NCBI GenBank assembly: GCA_002306055.1 | Contig: DBRR01000030.1 | Span: 30,280 to 94,279, forward strand | Origin: Anaerolineaceae bacterium UBA1363 | Lineage (GTDB): Bacteria > Chloroflexota > Anaerolineae > Anaerolineales > Anaerolineaceae | DNA length: 64,000 bases | Reading direction: 5' to 3' | Shown here: positions 35,367-44,588 of the stretch, piece by piece | How the letters are laid out: every line of letters starts with the position of its first letter | Numbering within the stretch: position 1 is the stretch's first letter | Notes under the pieces: generated by a model | What the model saw: the letters and a program-made list of their open reading frames with translations, nothing else | Database searches by the model: none | Told to the model about the DNA's origin: nothing | Made by a program: the position numbers and the translations under genes

Positions 35367-36110
35367 ATGGCACATTACAAACTTATCCTCGCTTACGACG
35401 GCACGAATTACAACGGCTTTCAACGGCAGGCAATCAAAACCAGCGTCCAGGCAACCTTTGAGGAAGCCCTGCGGCGGCTGGGTTGGCAGGGCAGGGCAAT
35501 TATGCCCTCGGGGCGCACCGACAGCGGTGTGCATGCCAAGGGGCAAGTGGTCAGTTTTAATTTTGACTGGAACCACCCCGATTATGCCCTGCAGAACGCC
35601 TTGAATGCCTTTTTGCCGGCAGATATTGCGGTGCAGAGTGTGAAACAAGTTGCAGCGTATTTTCACCCCCGCTACGACGCTCTGAGCCGGCAGTATCGCT
35701 ATCAGCTCTATTGGCAATCTGCTCGCGACCCCCTGCGCGACAGGTTCGCATGGCGGCTGGAACGCAAACCGGAGCTCTCACGGATGCAAGCAGCAGCAAA
35801 TGACCTGCTTGGGGAGCACGATTTCATTGCTTTCGGCAAAGCATTGAAGGAAGATGCCACCACGAGACGGCGGATCTTTTCGGCGGATTGGGTGGAAGAG
35901 AAAGATGGTATGAGCTTCACGATTGTGGGCAATGCCTTCCTCTATCACATGGTGCGCCGGATTGTGTACGTTCTAGTTCGGATTGGACTTGGCGAACTGC
36001 CGGTGGAAACTGTGCGGCTCGGGCTCGAAACCGGCAGTACTGGCATCGTCAGCCTGGCTCCTGCCCGCGGTTTGTGTTTGGAAGCAGTAACCTTTAACGA
36101 GGATAAATGA
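35367..36110 (+). CDS. truA: tRNA pseudouridine(38-40) synthase TruA
   Basis: 247 aa. LILAYDGTNYNGFQRQ start, the catalytic Asp in GRTDSGVHAKGQV, and the C-terminal FLYHMVRRIVY motif. Modifies the anticodon arm of several tRNAs. Located between rplQ and rplM, a common order. Confidence 0.97.
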   Translation: MAHYKLILAYDGTNYNGFQRQAIKTSVQATFEEALRRLGWQGRAIMPSGRTDSGVHAKGQVVSFNFDWNHPDYALQNALNAFLPADIAVQSVKQVAAYFHPRYDALSRQYRYQLYWQSARDPLRDRFAWRLERKPELSRMQAAANDLLGEHDFIAFGKALKEDATTRRRIFSADWVEEKDGMSFTIVGNAFLYHMVRRIVYVLVRIGLGELPVETVRLGLETGSTGIVSLAPARGLCLEAVTFNEDK

Positions 36111-36168
36111 AAGATTGTTTGCCCAGCCTGCAAGGCCGGGTATGTATTTTGAAAACGGAGAAGTAGAA

Positions 36169-36600
36169 GTGGAAAAAACATACATTCCTAAAGGAAAAGT
36201 GACTGGAGAGTGGTATCTGGTGGATGCCTCCGGTCAGACCCTTGGTCGCCTGGCGACCAAAATTGCAGGGCTGCTAATTGGCAAACATCGCCCGGATTAC
36301 ACTCCCGGTATGGTTCTTGAGGATCATGTGGTGGTCATTAATGCCGCCGAGATCCTTGTCAACCCGACCCGTGCCGACGAGAAGATTTACTATCGTCACT
36401 CCGGTTATCCCGGTGGTTTGCACGGAGTGGAATATCAGCATCAGTTGGAATCCCATCCGGACCGCATCGTTCGCCTGGCTGTGCGCGGCATGCTTCCCAA
36501 GAACCGTTTGACAGCGCGTTATCTTGATAATCTGAAAATTTATGCAGGCTCTGAACATCCCCACCAGGGGCAAAATCCCCAGCCTATTTTTGAAAAGTAG
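36169..36600 (+). CDS. rplM: 50S ribosomal protein L13
   Basis: 143 aa with a GTG start at 36169, chosen because GGAGAAG lies five bases upstream and the product then begins MEKTYIPKGKVTGEWYLVDA, matching L13. Starts at 36115 (TTG) or 36142 (ATG) would add an unrelated leader. Signature GMLPKNRLTARYLDNLKIYAG-type segment, shortened here to its core, is intact. Paired with rpsI. Confidence 0.94.
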   Translation: MEKTYIPKGKVTGEWYLVDASGQTLGRLATKIAGLLIGKHRPDYTPGMVLEDHVVVINAAEILVNPTRADEKIYYRHSGYPGGLHGVEYQHQLESHPDRIVRLAVRGMLPKNRLTARYLDNLKIYAGSEHPHQGQNPQPIFEK

Positions 36601-36612
36601 TAAAGAGGAATT

Positions 36613-37005
36613 ATGACACAATACATAGAAGCAGTTGGACGACGCAAAGAAAGTACTGCCCGTGTGCGGGTTTATCCCGGCAGCGGCACTTTTACCGTCA
36701 ATGATAAACCCCTGAGCGATTATTTCCCGCGGACTGGCGATGCCCGCGCGATTCTGAACGCAATCGAAGCTACTGGTCAAAGCGCATCTGCCTTTGATGT
36801 CACCGTCAAGGTGCAGGGTGGCGGCATTAGCGGTCAGCGCGACGCGGTCAAACTCGGTCTGGCACGCGCACTCGTCTCTGCAGATGAGAGCGTACGTCCT
36901 GCCTTACGCGCCGAGGGTTTGCTGACGCGGGATGCCCGTGTTAAGGAACGCAAGAAGCCAGGTCTCAAGCGCGCCCGCAAGGCCCCGACCTACACCAAGC
37001 GTTAG
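36613..37005 (+). CDS. rpsI: 30S ribosomal protein S9
   Basis: 130 aa. EAVGRRKESTARVRVYPG start, central GGGISGQRDAVKLGLARAL signature, and the C-terminal KKPGLKRARKAPTYTKR tail that reaches the P-site tRNA. Last gene of the cluster. Confidence 0.98.
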   Translation: MTQYIEAVGRRKESTARVRVYPGSGTFTVNDKPLSDYFPRTGDARAILNAIEATGQSASAFDVTVKVQGGGISGQRDAVKLGLARALVSADESVRPALRAEGLLTRDARVKERKKPGLKRARKAPTYTKR

Positions 37006-37063
37006 GTTTGGTTCCCATCTGCCAGCTTGCCTGGTATGTTGGAATCGAGGAATGTTACAATTG

Positions 37064-37095
37064 AAAGGCTGCCCAAGTTAATCTGGGCAGCCTTT
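37064..37095 (+). terminator. Hairpin terminator after rpsI
   Basis: Perfect 12-bp stem AAAGGCTGCCCA / TGGGCAGCCTTT with an 8-base loop, 59 bases after the rpsI stop. The T tract is only the stem's own TTT, so it is weaker than a classical terminator and may allow read-through into mazG. Confidence 0.75.
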
Positions 37096-37121
37096 GCATG
37101 TTTATAAAGGATGCTGATTTC

Positions 37122-38612
37122 ATGACTGGAAGAGGAATAACCATTATTGGATTAGGACCCGCGGGGGCAGAATACTTAACCCGCGAAGCCTGGGCTCACC
37201 TTGAGCAGTGCGATGAGATTTGGCTGCGAACGAAATTCCATCCGGCTGTCGCTGGATTGCCGGAAGGCGTCCGGGTCCGGAGTTTTGATGAGATTTATGA
37301 CTCCGGCGAGGATATTGCCACAGTGCTCGAAACGATCGTCCAGCAGGTGCTGGAGTTGGGCAAGCGCGAGCAAGGGGTGACCTATGGCGTGCCCGGCAGC
37401 CCGTTCGTGGCTGAGGAGACGGTCAGCGAGGTGATGAAAGCCGTTGAAGGCAGTGGATTGCCGATCCGAGTGATTGACGGCGTCAGCTTCATTGAGCCAG
37501 TATGTTCGGCGCTCGGGATCGACCTGCACCCGCAGATGGTACTGGTGGACGCGCTGTTCCTGGCGCAGCTTGAGGTGCCATCTTTCCCCCCAACCATTCC
37601 GGCAATTATCTCGCAGTTGGACAGCAGCTTTGAAGCCAGTGAACTAAAGCTGACATTGATGGCAAATTACCCTCAGGATCACCCCGTGATGCTGGTGCAC
37701 AATGCCGGCACTTCAGATGAAATCGTCGAAAAGCTGGCGCTCTACCAGATCGACCAGTCCGTGCATCTGGGCATGTTGAGCTGCCTGTACGTTCCGGCTT
37801 TGAGCCAGGGAGCGTCGTTTGAAGATTTTCAGCAGATCATTGCCCGCTTACGGCGCGCTGATGGCTGCCCATGGGATCGTGAACAGACCCATCTGAGCTT
37901 GCGTCCCTACCTGCTGGAGGAGGCTTATGAGGTCCTGGAAGCCTTGGACCAGGGGGATAGTGAGCACCTCCGCGAGGAACTGGGTGATCTCTTGTTGCAG
38001 ATCGGTCTGCATGCCCAGATCGCGACTGAGGATGAGGACTTCCTCATGAGCGAGGTGCTGCAGGGGATCAGTGCCAAACTGATCCGGCGCCATCCGCATG
38101 TTTTTTCGGATGTAGATGCTGACTCGGTGGAGAAGGTGCTCACAAACTGGGAGAAGATCAAGGCGGATGAGCGCAAGATTAACGGCGAGACCCAAAAGGG
38201 TATGCTGGACGGCATCCCCCTCAATCTGCCGGCGCTTTCGCAGGCGGATCAGATCCAACGGCGGGCGAAACGCGTGGGGTTTGACTGGCAAACCATCGAA
38301 CCGGTCATTGCCAAGGTGCACGAGGAACTGGGCGAGCTGCGAGACGCCCAAACCGACGAAGAGAGGCAGGCTGAAGCCGGAGATGTGCTCTTTGCGGTGG
38401 TCAATTTGGTGCGCTGGTTGAAGGTTGACCCCGAAATCGCCCTGCGTGAGACGAACCTGCGCTTCCGCAAGCGCTTTGCTTACATTGAAAAGAAAGCAAC
38501 AGAGCAGGGTAAAAGCGTTGACCAATTGAGCTTTGAAGAAATGGACCAATTTTGGGAAGCTGCTAAAGTGGCTTTCAAGCAAGAAGCAGATGAGAATCCA
38601 GAGCGTGGATAA
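37122..38612 (+). CDS. YabN-type fusion: tetrapyrrole-methylase-like domain plus MazG pyrophosphohydrolase
   Basis: 496 aa from ATG 37122 (AAAGGA ten bases upstream; ATG 37098 sits in the terminator). Residues ~1-215 are a SAM-dependent tetrapyrrole-methylase fold (ITIIGLGPAGAEYLTREAW, TYGVPGSPFVAEETV). Residues ~235 onward hold two MazG domains: CPWDREQTHLSLRPYLLEE with EEAYE...EELGD metal-binding motifs, then a second, more divergent copy (VHEELGELRDA). As in B. subtilis YabN, the MazG part hydrolyses NTPs/dNTPs in a house-cleaning role; the first domain's substrate is unknown. Confidence 0.92.
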   Translation: MTGRGITIIGLGPAGAEYLTREAWAHLEQCDEIWLRTKFHPAVAGLPEGVRVRSFDEIYDSGEDIATVLETIVQQVLELGKREQGVTYGVPGSPFVAEETVSEVMKAVEGSGLPIRVIDGVSFIEPVCSALGIDLHPQMVLVDALFLAQLEVPSFPPTIPAIISQLDSSFEASELKLTLMANYPQDHPVMLVHNAGTSDEIVEKLALYQIDQSVHLGMLSCLYVPALSQGASFEDFQQIIARLRRADGCPWDREQTHLSLRPYLLEEAYEVLEALDQGDSEHLREELGDLLLQIGLHAQIATEDEDFLMSEVLQGISAKLIRRHPHVFSDVDADSVEKVLTNWEKIKADERKINGETQKGMLDGIPLNLPALSQADQIQRRAKRVGFDWQTIEPVIAKVHEELGELRDAQTDEERQAEAGDVLFAVVNLVRWLKVDPEIALRETNLRFRKRFAYIEKKATEQGKSVDQLSFEEMDQFWEAAKVAFKQEADENPERG

Positions 38613-40233
38613 TCCCGAAGACCTGCCACAGCAGGTGGACACAAGTGGCACTGGGAGTGCCCAGGCAGGGCGGCAAATCGCGCGTGCCGCCGGGATCGTG
38701 ATGATTGCTTATATCCTTAGCACCCTGGTAGGCGTGGTGCGTGGTATGGTGGTCTCGCATGCTTTCGGCACCAGCGTTTCACTGGATTCGTTCAACGCTG
38801 CCAATCGTGTGACCGAGCTGCTGTTCAACCTGACGGCTGGAGGCGCTCTCGGCTCTGCATTTATCCCGATGTTCACCGGATACCTGACGCGCAAAGACCA
38901 AAAAGGCGCATGGAGGCTGGCTTCGGGAGTGGTCAACTCGGTTTTGATCGTTTTGATCCTGGTTTCGACCTTGATGTGGATATTTGCCCCATTCCTGGTT
39001 GAACACGGCTTGTTTGCGCTGGTACCAGATTCAAACGCGCTGCAGGTGGCTGAGACGGCTCGCCTGCTGCGGATCATGCTGCCAACAGTGATCATTTTCG
39101 GCATCAGCGGGTTAGTGATGGGTATGCTGAACGCGCACCAGGTGTTTTTATGGCCGGCGTTGGCACCGGCAGCCTATTCTTTGGGGATCATCCTGGGGGT
39201 ATGGCTGCTGCCAGAATCCTGGGGGATCAACCGCCTGGCGATTGGCACCGTGATTGGAGCAGGCGGGCATTTGTTACTGCAATTGCCGGTGCTGTTCCGC
39301 CTGCCTGCCCGGAAATATGAGCTTGCGGCAGGCTTTAGGGATGCACCGGTGCGCAGAGTGTTGCGCCTGATGCTGCCGCGGATCTTCGGGGCAGGCATCG
39401 TGCAGTTGAACTTCGTGGCTAATACCATCATCAGCCTCTCACTTGGCGCGGGCTCTGCCAGCGCGCTCACATATGCCTTCACGCTGATGCTGATGCCCCA
39501 GGCAGCGATTGCGCAGTCGGCTGGCACTGCCTCGCTACCGACGCTCTCGGCGCAGGTGGAACTGGGAAAATCTGACGATTTTCGCCAGACGCTGTCTGGG
39601 ATCGTTCGGGTTATGCTTTTGCTGGCACTGCCCGCGACGATCGGGCTGGTCTTGCTGCGGGTGCCTTTGGTGAGGGTGTTGTATGAACGCGGCAGCTTTG
39701 ATGCCACCTCCACACAGATGGTTGCCTGGGCGCTGCTCTGGTATGCGCTGGGGCTGACCGGACACAGCCTGGTGGAAGTGCTGAGCCGCGCGTTTTATGC
39801 CATGCATGACACTAAAACCCCGGTGGTGGTTGGGGTTATAGCAATGACCGGCAATATTTTGCTTTCGTTCGCCTTTTCACGGCTTTTTAGCCAGATCGGC
39901 TGGCTGCCACTCGGAGGGCTGGCTCTGGCGAATACCGTGGCAACCGCAGTGGAAAGCCTGGCTTTAATGGCGATTATGCGCCGGCGTTTAAGCGGTGTCG
40001 GGGGAAAGCAAATCCTGCGGACGGGGGCTTTGGCTCTGGCGGCAAGCACAGTAATGGGTTTGGCGGTATTTGCATGGATGTCTTGGTCTGGAAGTTTGAA
40101 CAAGTTCCTGGTGTTAGCTGTCGGCGTGGTGGTGGGGGTGGTGGTATACGCGGCAATGCTGTGGCTGCTGAAGGTCCCGGAGGCAGGCGCGATTTTACGA
40201 CAAATCAAAGGTCGGCTGGCTCAAAAAGGCTGA
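38590..40233 (+). CDS. murJ: Lipid II flippase MurJ (MviN family)
   Basis: 547 aa. Overlaps the mazG end by 23 bases; ATG 38590 is preferred, with GTG 38605 as an alternative, and neither has a strong ribosome binding site. About 14 membrane helices and the family's N-terminal region (ARAAGIVMIAYILSTLVGVVRGMVVSHAFG, with the functional Arg). Flips lipid II for peptidoglycan synthesis. Hydrophilic first ~35 residues are cytoplasmic. Confidence 0.93.
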   Translation: MRIQSVDNPEDLPQQVDTSGTGSAQAGRQIARAAGIVMIAYILSTLVGVVRGMVVSHAFGTSVSLDSFNAANRVTELLFNLTAGGALGSAFIPMFTGYLTRKDQKGAWRLASGVVNSVLIVLILVSTLMWIFAPFLVEHGLFALVPDSNALQVAETARLLRIMLPTVIIFGISGLVMGMLNAHQVFLWPALAPAAYSLGIILGVWLLPESWGINRLAIGTVIGAGGHLLLQLPVLFRLPARKYELAAGFRDAPVRRVLRLMLPRIFGAGIVQLNFVANTIISLSLGAGSASALTYAFTLMLMPQAAIAQSAGTASLPTLSAQVELGKSDDFRQTLSGIVRVMLLLALPATIGLVLLRVPLVRVLYERGSFDATSTQMVAWALLWYALGLTGHSLVEVLSRAFYAMHDTKTPVVVGVIAMTGNILLSFAFSRLFSQIGWLPLGGLALANTVATAVESLALMAIMRRRLSGVGGKQILRTGALALAASTVMGLAVFAWMSWSGSLNKFLVLAVGVVVGVVVYAAMLWLLKVPEAGAILRQIKGRLAQKG

Positions 40234-40263
40234 GAATATTGCAGGATACATATTAGCAAAAAA

Positions 40264-41130
40264 ATGGCGGAACTCCCCTTTGCTTTTCAGCAAGAATTAT
40301 CAGCACTCGGTTTAGGCGAGGAGGCTGAAGCTTCGGTCGCAGGCTTTGCCAGGCGGCACTTAAGCTGGATGGCAGACCTCGCTGAAAAAGCTTATGAGGG
40401 CGAAGGGCACGACTTCCCAATTTGTCGTTTGCATCCGCTGGGGAGGCTGGTAGTTATAGTCTGGAAGTTGGCTGAAATCCGGCGCAAATACGAGGCACTT
40501 GGCATCTCCGCGGAAATCATAAGGGATACATTCAGCGATATTTCCCTGCGGCAGCGTTTGTTTTACCAGAAAACCGGCAAGGTCGGGCTGAGCCGCGCGG
40601 ATGGCATCTGGCTGCGGCACATTGCGAGCGCCCAGATTTTTAAGCTGGGCGTACTGCAGTATCAGCCAATAAAGATGTTTTACCTGGAAAACTACGAAAA
40701 CGGCAGTCCGTTTTTTGTCATTAGTGACGATCAGAAAGCCAAGCTGCCTGTGGGTACGCCTGTGGTAAATGTGCACATCCAGGCAGGGGCAGATTTGGCG
40801 GTAGAACGGGTGGCTGACTCGCTGCTGATGGCAAAAGATTTCTTCCCCCGGGTTTTCCCGGAGACGCGATTCCAAGCGTTAGTGTGTTATTCATGGTTAT
40901 TGCACTCTGGGTTACAGGATCTCCTTCCTCCAAACAGCCGGATATTACATTTTGCGGAGAATTTTGAGGTGGTCAGTGAAACCGGGGATAATCGACAGGC
41001 AGTGGAACGCATCTTTGGTCGGCGCTACCGGCGGAGGGCGAATTATCCGCAGCAAACGAGCCTGCAGCGGAATGCCTTACGAGACCCTGCAAAGCTTGGT
41101 TATGCCCTTGGGATCATTTACCTGGATTGA
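40264..41130 (+). CDS. Acyltransferase-domain protein (GNAT-like, DUF5596-type)
   Basis: 288 aa, soluble. The N-terminal helical half (about 1-140) and a C-terminal half with PVGTPVVNVHIQAGADL and ILHFAENFEVV resemble the two-part acyltransferase-domain proteins seen next to cell-wall genes in Gram-positives. No catalytic residue can be named. It follows murJ by 30 bases, so it may share its operon. Family call is tentative. Confidence 0.55.
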   Translation: MAELPFAFQQELSALGLGEEAEASVAGFARRHLSWMADLAEKAYEGEGHDFPICRLHPLGRLVVIVWKLAEIRRKYEALGISAEIIRDTFSDISLRQRLFYQKTGKVGLSRADGIWLRHIASAQIFKLGVLQYQPIKMFYLENYENGSPFFVISDDQKAKLPVGTPVVNVHIQAGADLAVERVADSLLMAKDFFPRVFPETRFQALVCYSWLLHSGLQDLLPPNSRILHFAENFEVVSETGDNRQAVERIFGRRYRRRANYPQQTSLQRNALRDPAKLGYALGIIYLD

Positions 41131-41157
41131 ATTGAGAACTGGCGGATTACAACCGAA

Positions 41158-41625
41158 TTAACTCCAGACCATAACCCACTGCATGGCGAGGGCGATCAGC
41201 GCGCCAAAAAGCACGCCTGCGGCCGCTTCGCCAGGGGTGTGACCGATAACTTCCCGCAGGTAGGAAGCATCGTTTTCCTCAAGTTTCTTTAACTTCAGCA
41301 GCTCGCGAGCGATCTGGTTGATGCGTTCAGCGTGAAAGCCTGCCTGCCGGCGTACACCCGTAGCATCATAGACAATGATGGAAGTAACGGCAACTGCCAG
41401 GGCGAAAATCGGGCTGCCCCAGCCGACGTTCAGCCCTATGGAAGTCGTAGTGGCAGTCATCAGTGAGGAATGCGAAGAGGGCATCCCTCCAGCGCTCAAA
41501 AGCAGCGTCCAGTCCCAGCGTTTGTGGCGCAGATATTCCACGGGCATTTTGATCAACTGCCCCAGGATCCAACCAAGCATGGTTGAGATACCAACCGGAT
41601 TCGTAAAGAAATCGAGAACACTCAC
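41158..41625 (-). CDS. Divergent PAP2 family membrane protein (YuiD/DUF212-like)
   Basis: 155 aa, hydrophobic, with GGMPSSHSSLM and YDATGVRRQAGFHAERIN, the phosphatase-like motifs of the divergent PAP2 family. Several membrane helices. Substrate unknown (lipid phosphate likely). Start overlaps the end of xseB by four bases. Confidence 0.87.
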   Translation of the reverse strand: MSVLDFFTNPVGISTMLGWILGQLIKMPVEYLRHKRWDWTLLLSAGGMPSSHSSLMTATTTSIGLNVGWGSPIFALAVAVTSIIVYDATGVRRQAGFHAERINQIARELLKLKKLEENDASYLREVIGHTPGEAAAGVLFGALIALAMQWVMVWS

Positions 41626-41843
41626 GCTGTTTCACCGTCTGTCATGGTGGTGTTGGAGGAGAGAGTCTCCACGCGCAGTTGGGCGGTCTCCAGTAGTTGG
41701 CTGCAGATGTCGCTCAGACGTTTGCCTTCTTCATAGAGTTTCAGGGCCTCCTCAAGCGGCAGTTCACTATTTTCGAGTTGGGTGATGATCTGCTGCAGTG
41801 AGGCAAATGCGGTTTCAAAACTGGGGGTTGGCTGGTCGGTCAT
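41622..41843 (-). CDS. xseB: Exodeoxyribonuclease VII small subunit
   Basis: 73 aa, a helical protein with SFETAFASLQQIITQLENSELPLEEALKLYEEGKRL, the family signature. Binds in several copies to XseA. Overlaps xseA by four bases. Confidence 0.95.
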   Translation of the reverse strand: MTDQPTPSFETAFASLQQIITQLENSELPLEEALKLYEEGKRLSDICSQLLETAQLRVETLSSNTTMTDGETA

Positions 41844-43072
41844 GGTATGTCTCCTGAAATGGTTGCGGCGACTTTCCCATCGCTCAACTGGATCTGGATG
41901 GATTGATTTGGGCTGATTTGATTGCGGCGTGAAATCAGTTGGTGGGTTTGGGCATCGCTGACGATGGCAAAGCCGCGCCTGAGCACTGCCATGGGGCTGA
42001 CACTCTCCAGGCGGGCAATCTGGTTCTGCAATTTGAGTTGATGCTGGGATAGATAGTGGCTCATGGCGCGCTCGAGACGCTCCCGTGTTTCATCCAGGAA
42101 TTGGAGGTAGGTACGCACTCGCTGAGCGGGAGAGTGGCGCAGCAGGCGATTTTCTGCCAGCAGGAGGTCCTGGCGCAGGCTCGCTATTTTGTTCTTGAGG
42201 CTGAGGCTGAGACTTTGCTGGATGGAGAGGAGTTCAGCAGCCAGATCAGCACTGGTAATAGGGGTGGCAAGCTCAGCGGCGGCTGTGGGGGTAGGGGCGC
42301 GCAAGTCGGCAGCGAAATCGGCAATGGTGAAGTCCGTTTCGTGCCCCACGCCAGAGATGACAGGCACACGCGAGGCACGGATGGCATAGGCAACGGATTC
42401 GTCGTTGAATGACCACAAGTCCTCAATGGAGCCGCCACCACGGGCAAGGATGATCAAATCAAGATCGGGCAAGGAGTTGAGGGACTGGAGAGCAGCGACG
42501 ATGCCTGCAGGCGCTTCAGCACCCTGAACGGGCGTCGGGGCGAGCGTGACGCGCACCAGGGGCAAGCGCCGGCGCAGGGTATTTAGGATGTCCTGCAGGG
42601 CAGCGCCGCTGGGGGAGGTGACGACGCCGATATGGCGTGGAAATTGAGGCAGTGGGCGTTTCAACTCAGCGGCAAACAGCCCTTCCGCTTCAAGGCGGGC
42701 CTTGAGGCGCAGGAATTCCTGGTAGAGCTGACCTTCTCCAACCGGCTGCATTTCGTCGATGTAGAGCTGCACCTGCCCACCAGCGGGATAGAAGCTCATT
42801 GCGCCATGGGCTTCCACGCTCTGCCCATCCTTGGGGTTGAACCGTAAGCCGAAGGTCTGGCTCTTCCACATCACGCAGCGCAACTGCGCTTCACTATCTT
42901 TGAGGGTGAAGTAAAGGTGACCGGAACGCGGTTGGCTGAAGTTGGAAATTTCTCCCCGAACCCAGACATCGCGCAGAATTTCATCCGTCTCGAGCAACTC
43001 GCGCAGGTAGTTGCTAAGAGCGGTGACGGTAAAAACCAACGGTTGAAGCGGCGGAAAGTCGAATTCGAGCAT
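41840..43072 (-). CDS. xseA: Exodeoxyribonuclease VII large subunit
   Basis: 410 aa. N-terminal OB fold (VWVRGEISNFSQPRSGHLYFTLKD) followed by the catalytic core with GVVTSPSGAALQDIL, RGGGSIEDLWSFNDE and GVGHETDFTIADFAADLRAPTPTAAAE, then a coiled-coil C-terminus. Degrades ssDNA in either direction. First gene of an xseA-xseB-PAP2 operon. Confidence 0.97.
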   Translation of the reverse strand: MLEFDFPPLQPLVFTVTALSNYLRELLETDEILRDVWVRGEISNFSQPRSGHLYFTLKDSEAQLRCVMWKSQTFGLRFNPKDGQSVEAHGAMSFYPAGGQVQLYIDEMQPVGEGQLYQEFLRLKARLEAEGLFAAELKRPLPQFPRHIGVVTSPSGAALQDILNTLRRRLPLVRVTLAPTPVQGAEAPAGIVAALQSLNSLPDLDLIILARGGGSIEDLWSFNDESVAYAIRASRVPVISGVGHETDFTIADFAADLRAPTPTAAAELATPITSADLAAELLSIQQSLSLSLKNKIASLRQDLLLAENRLLRHSPAQRVRTYLQFLDETRERLERAMSHYLSQHQLKLQNQIARLESVSPMAVLRRGFAIVSDAQTHQLISRRNQISPNQSIQIQLSDGKVAATISGDIP

Positions 43073-43257
43073 GGATTAAAGTATACGCCAATTGAGGGTT
43101 TAATCGATGTTTTTAATTTGGGGTCAAGGGATGCGGAAACCGGCGGGAACAATAATCGTGGCAGGGTGTTTAGACAGATATGCTTGTTTACACATTATCC
43201 GAGGTGATTGTTTGCTGTCTTCAGGGCAGACACGCCCCATACTTACCATAAGACCAT

Positions 43258-43284
43258 CGTAGGGAACAGGCCTGCCTGTTCCTC
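43258..43284. repeat. GAACAGGCCTGCCTGTTC palindrome family, member 1
   Basis: CGTAGGGAACAGGCCTGCCT followed by GTTCCTC. Related forms are at 58027-58108, where GTAGGGTTGAGGCCTGCCTC and GGAACAGGCAGGCCTGTTTC occur in inverted arrangement. A short palindromic dispersed repeat. Confidence 0.55.
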
Positions 43285-43462
43285 AACCCAACAACCCTTG
43301 AAAAAATAGAACAAACGTGCTAATATATAAATACTTGTCTCTATTTGCATTCCGGCACATTAACAAATACGGTAATTGCAGTCAAACCGCCCTCCTGCGC
43401 CGTCAAAAAGCATTGCAATTATTGCAATTATTGCAAATTGTTTCTCAGTTTTCCACTTAGGG
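43284..43462 (+). repeat. Dispersed element, copy B (related to 8168-8370)
   Basis: Shares with copy A: TTGAAA, GAACAAACGTGC (43309-43320) inside the spacer of a promoter-like pair, a CTATTTGCA block, GGCACATTAACAAA, a run of TTGCAATTATTGCAA, and TTTCTCAG. It lies upstream of no recognised gene, and points towards the minus-strand membrane-protein gene's 3' end. Confidence 0.7.
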
Positions 43463-43748
43463 AACCCATTACAAATCAGGGCATGTGGGGACCGCTTGCA
43501 GTGGATGAGGCATGCTATGGTTAAGCTTTTCCCTCACCCCGGCTGCGCCGACCCTCCCCTGGGGGAGGGCAGAGGAATACCGGCTACGGTGACCTTCACT
43601 CCCTTTCGCTTTGCTACGGATGCATCCCGCGAGAGGAGGCTTTGCCCGCCATCGACATTACCACGAATGTTGAAGAGGTAGGGGTTACCCAGACCAGAGG
43701 AGACTTGGTAGTCTCATTACCCTGACGGGCATTTTGTCCGACCGGTAA

Positions 43749-44462
43749 CTAAGCAGACGTGTCGGTTGTTTGTTCCTGTTCGTGTGCCTGGTCAGGGCTT
43801 GGCTCCGGGTAGTCATTTTCAACCAAACTATCCATGTTAGTCGGTACCTGTGGGGCGTCTGCCTGGAAGTTGTCGCCAGAGCGGCCGATGAGGTGGACCA
43901 GGCTAAAGATGGCAAAGACAGCCAGGAAAGCGATGCCGATGATTGAGAGCCATACAAATTCATCATTCCCAGTTGTGTCGAGGAGGTAAGGTAAAAAGGC
44001 ATCTTTGAGATTAGGGAATTCCTCCGTGAGAGCCTGCAGCACCTGGGTGTTTTCTTCATCCGTCAACCTGACAATCTTGCCCGTGACCGGACCAGGTTGG
44101 ATGTTATCGCCCTTCCCGGGGCCTGGATATTTTGCCAACAAAAGGCGGTCCTCAAACAGCAGGGCATAATACGAATGGATGATTTTCTCGCTGCCGTCTT
44201 CTTGTTTTTCAAAATAGTAGAAATTGGTATCCAGAGCCACATTGGGATGAGTTCTGACGGAAGTGAGGAAGGTGTCACCCGGTCCTTGATACGAAATCAA
44301 CTCCTCCGCGGTAACATCGAAGGGTCCTGCAAAATGGTTGTAGAGCGATTTAATGCTGAATGCCACCATGAGTGCGAAAAGCAGGATGGCAATTGCGGCT
44401 GTGATGACCGCAGTGAGATTGGTGCTTTTGGCTGCTTTTTGGACGGTTGAAGGTTGTTCCAT
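43749..44462 (-). CDS. Two-helix membrane protein of unknown function
   Basis: 237 aa from ATG 44462, which follows GAGGAG; an in-frame start ten codons earlier is less likely. One membrane helix near the N-terminus (AVITAAIAILLFALMVAFSI), an extracytoplasmic domain of ~120 residues containing ALLFEDRLLLAKYPGPGKG, a second helix (LSIIGIAFLAVFAIFSLVHLI), then an acidic/Pro-rich cytoplasmic tail. Not recognised as a known family. Divergent from the HtrA-like gene. Confidence 0.7.
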   Translation of the reverse strand: MEQPSTVQKAAKSTNLTAVITAAIAILLFALMVAFSIKSLYNHFAGPFDVTAEELISYQGPGDTFLTSVRTHPNVALDTNFYYFEKQEDGSEKIIHSYYALLFEDRLLLAKYPGPGKGDNIQPGPVTGKIVRLTDEENTQVLQALTEEFPNLKDAFLPYLLDTTGNDEFVWLSIIGIAFLAVFAIFSLVHLIGRSGDNFQADAPQVPTNMDSLVENDYPEPSPDQAHEQEQTTDTSA

Positions 44463-44588
44463 GGATGGCTCCTCATTGGGTGGGTAAGGCAATTATACAA
44501 CCTGTGATTTTAGGGTGTGCATTGAGTATCGCAACCTGGTCTCTTTCATGTAAAATACAGTGTGGTCACGATTCTGCGGAGATTGGCG

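Larger units (their letters stand above)
43073..43748. other. Gene-free region with dispersed repeats
   Basis: Contains a GGAACAGGCCTGCCTGTTCC palindrome at 43263-43282, the second copy of the 200-bp element (43284-43462), and GC-rich inverted repeats near 43550-43575 (CCTCCCCTGGGGGAGG). Open frames here lack ribosome binding sites and family resemblance. Confidence 0.6.

Noticed and set aside
43376..43681. 101-codon open frame in the xseA upstream gap
   Set aside because: Overlaps the dispersed element and GC-rich inverted repeats; composition is not coding-like.
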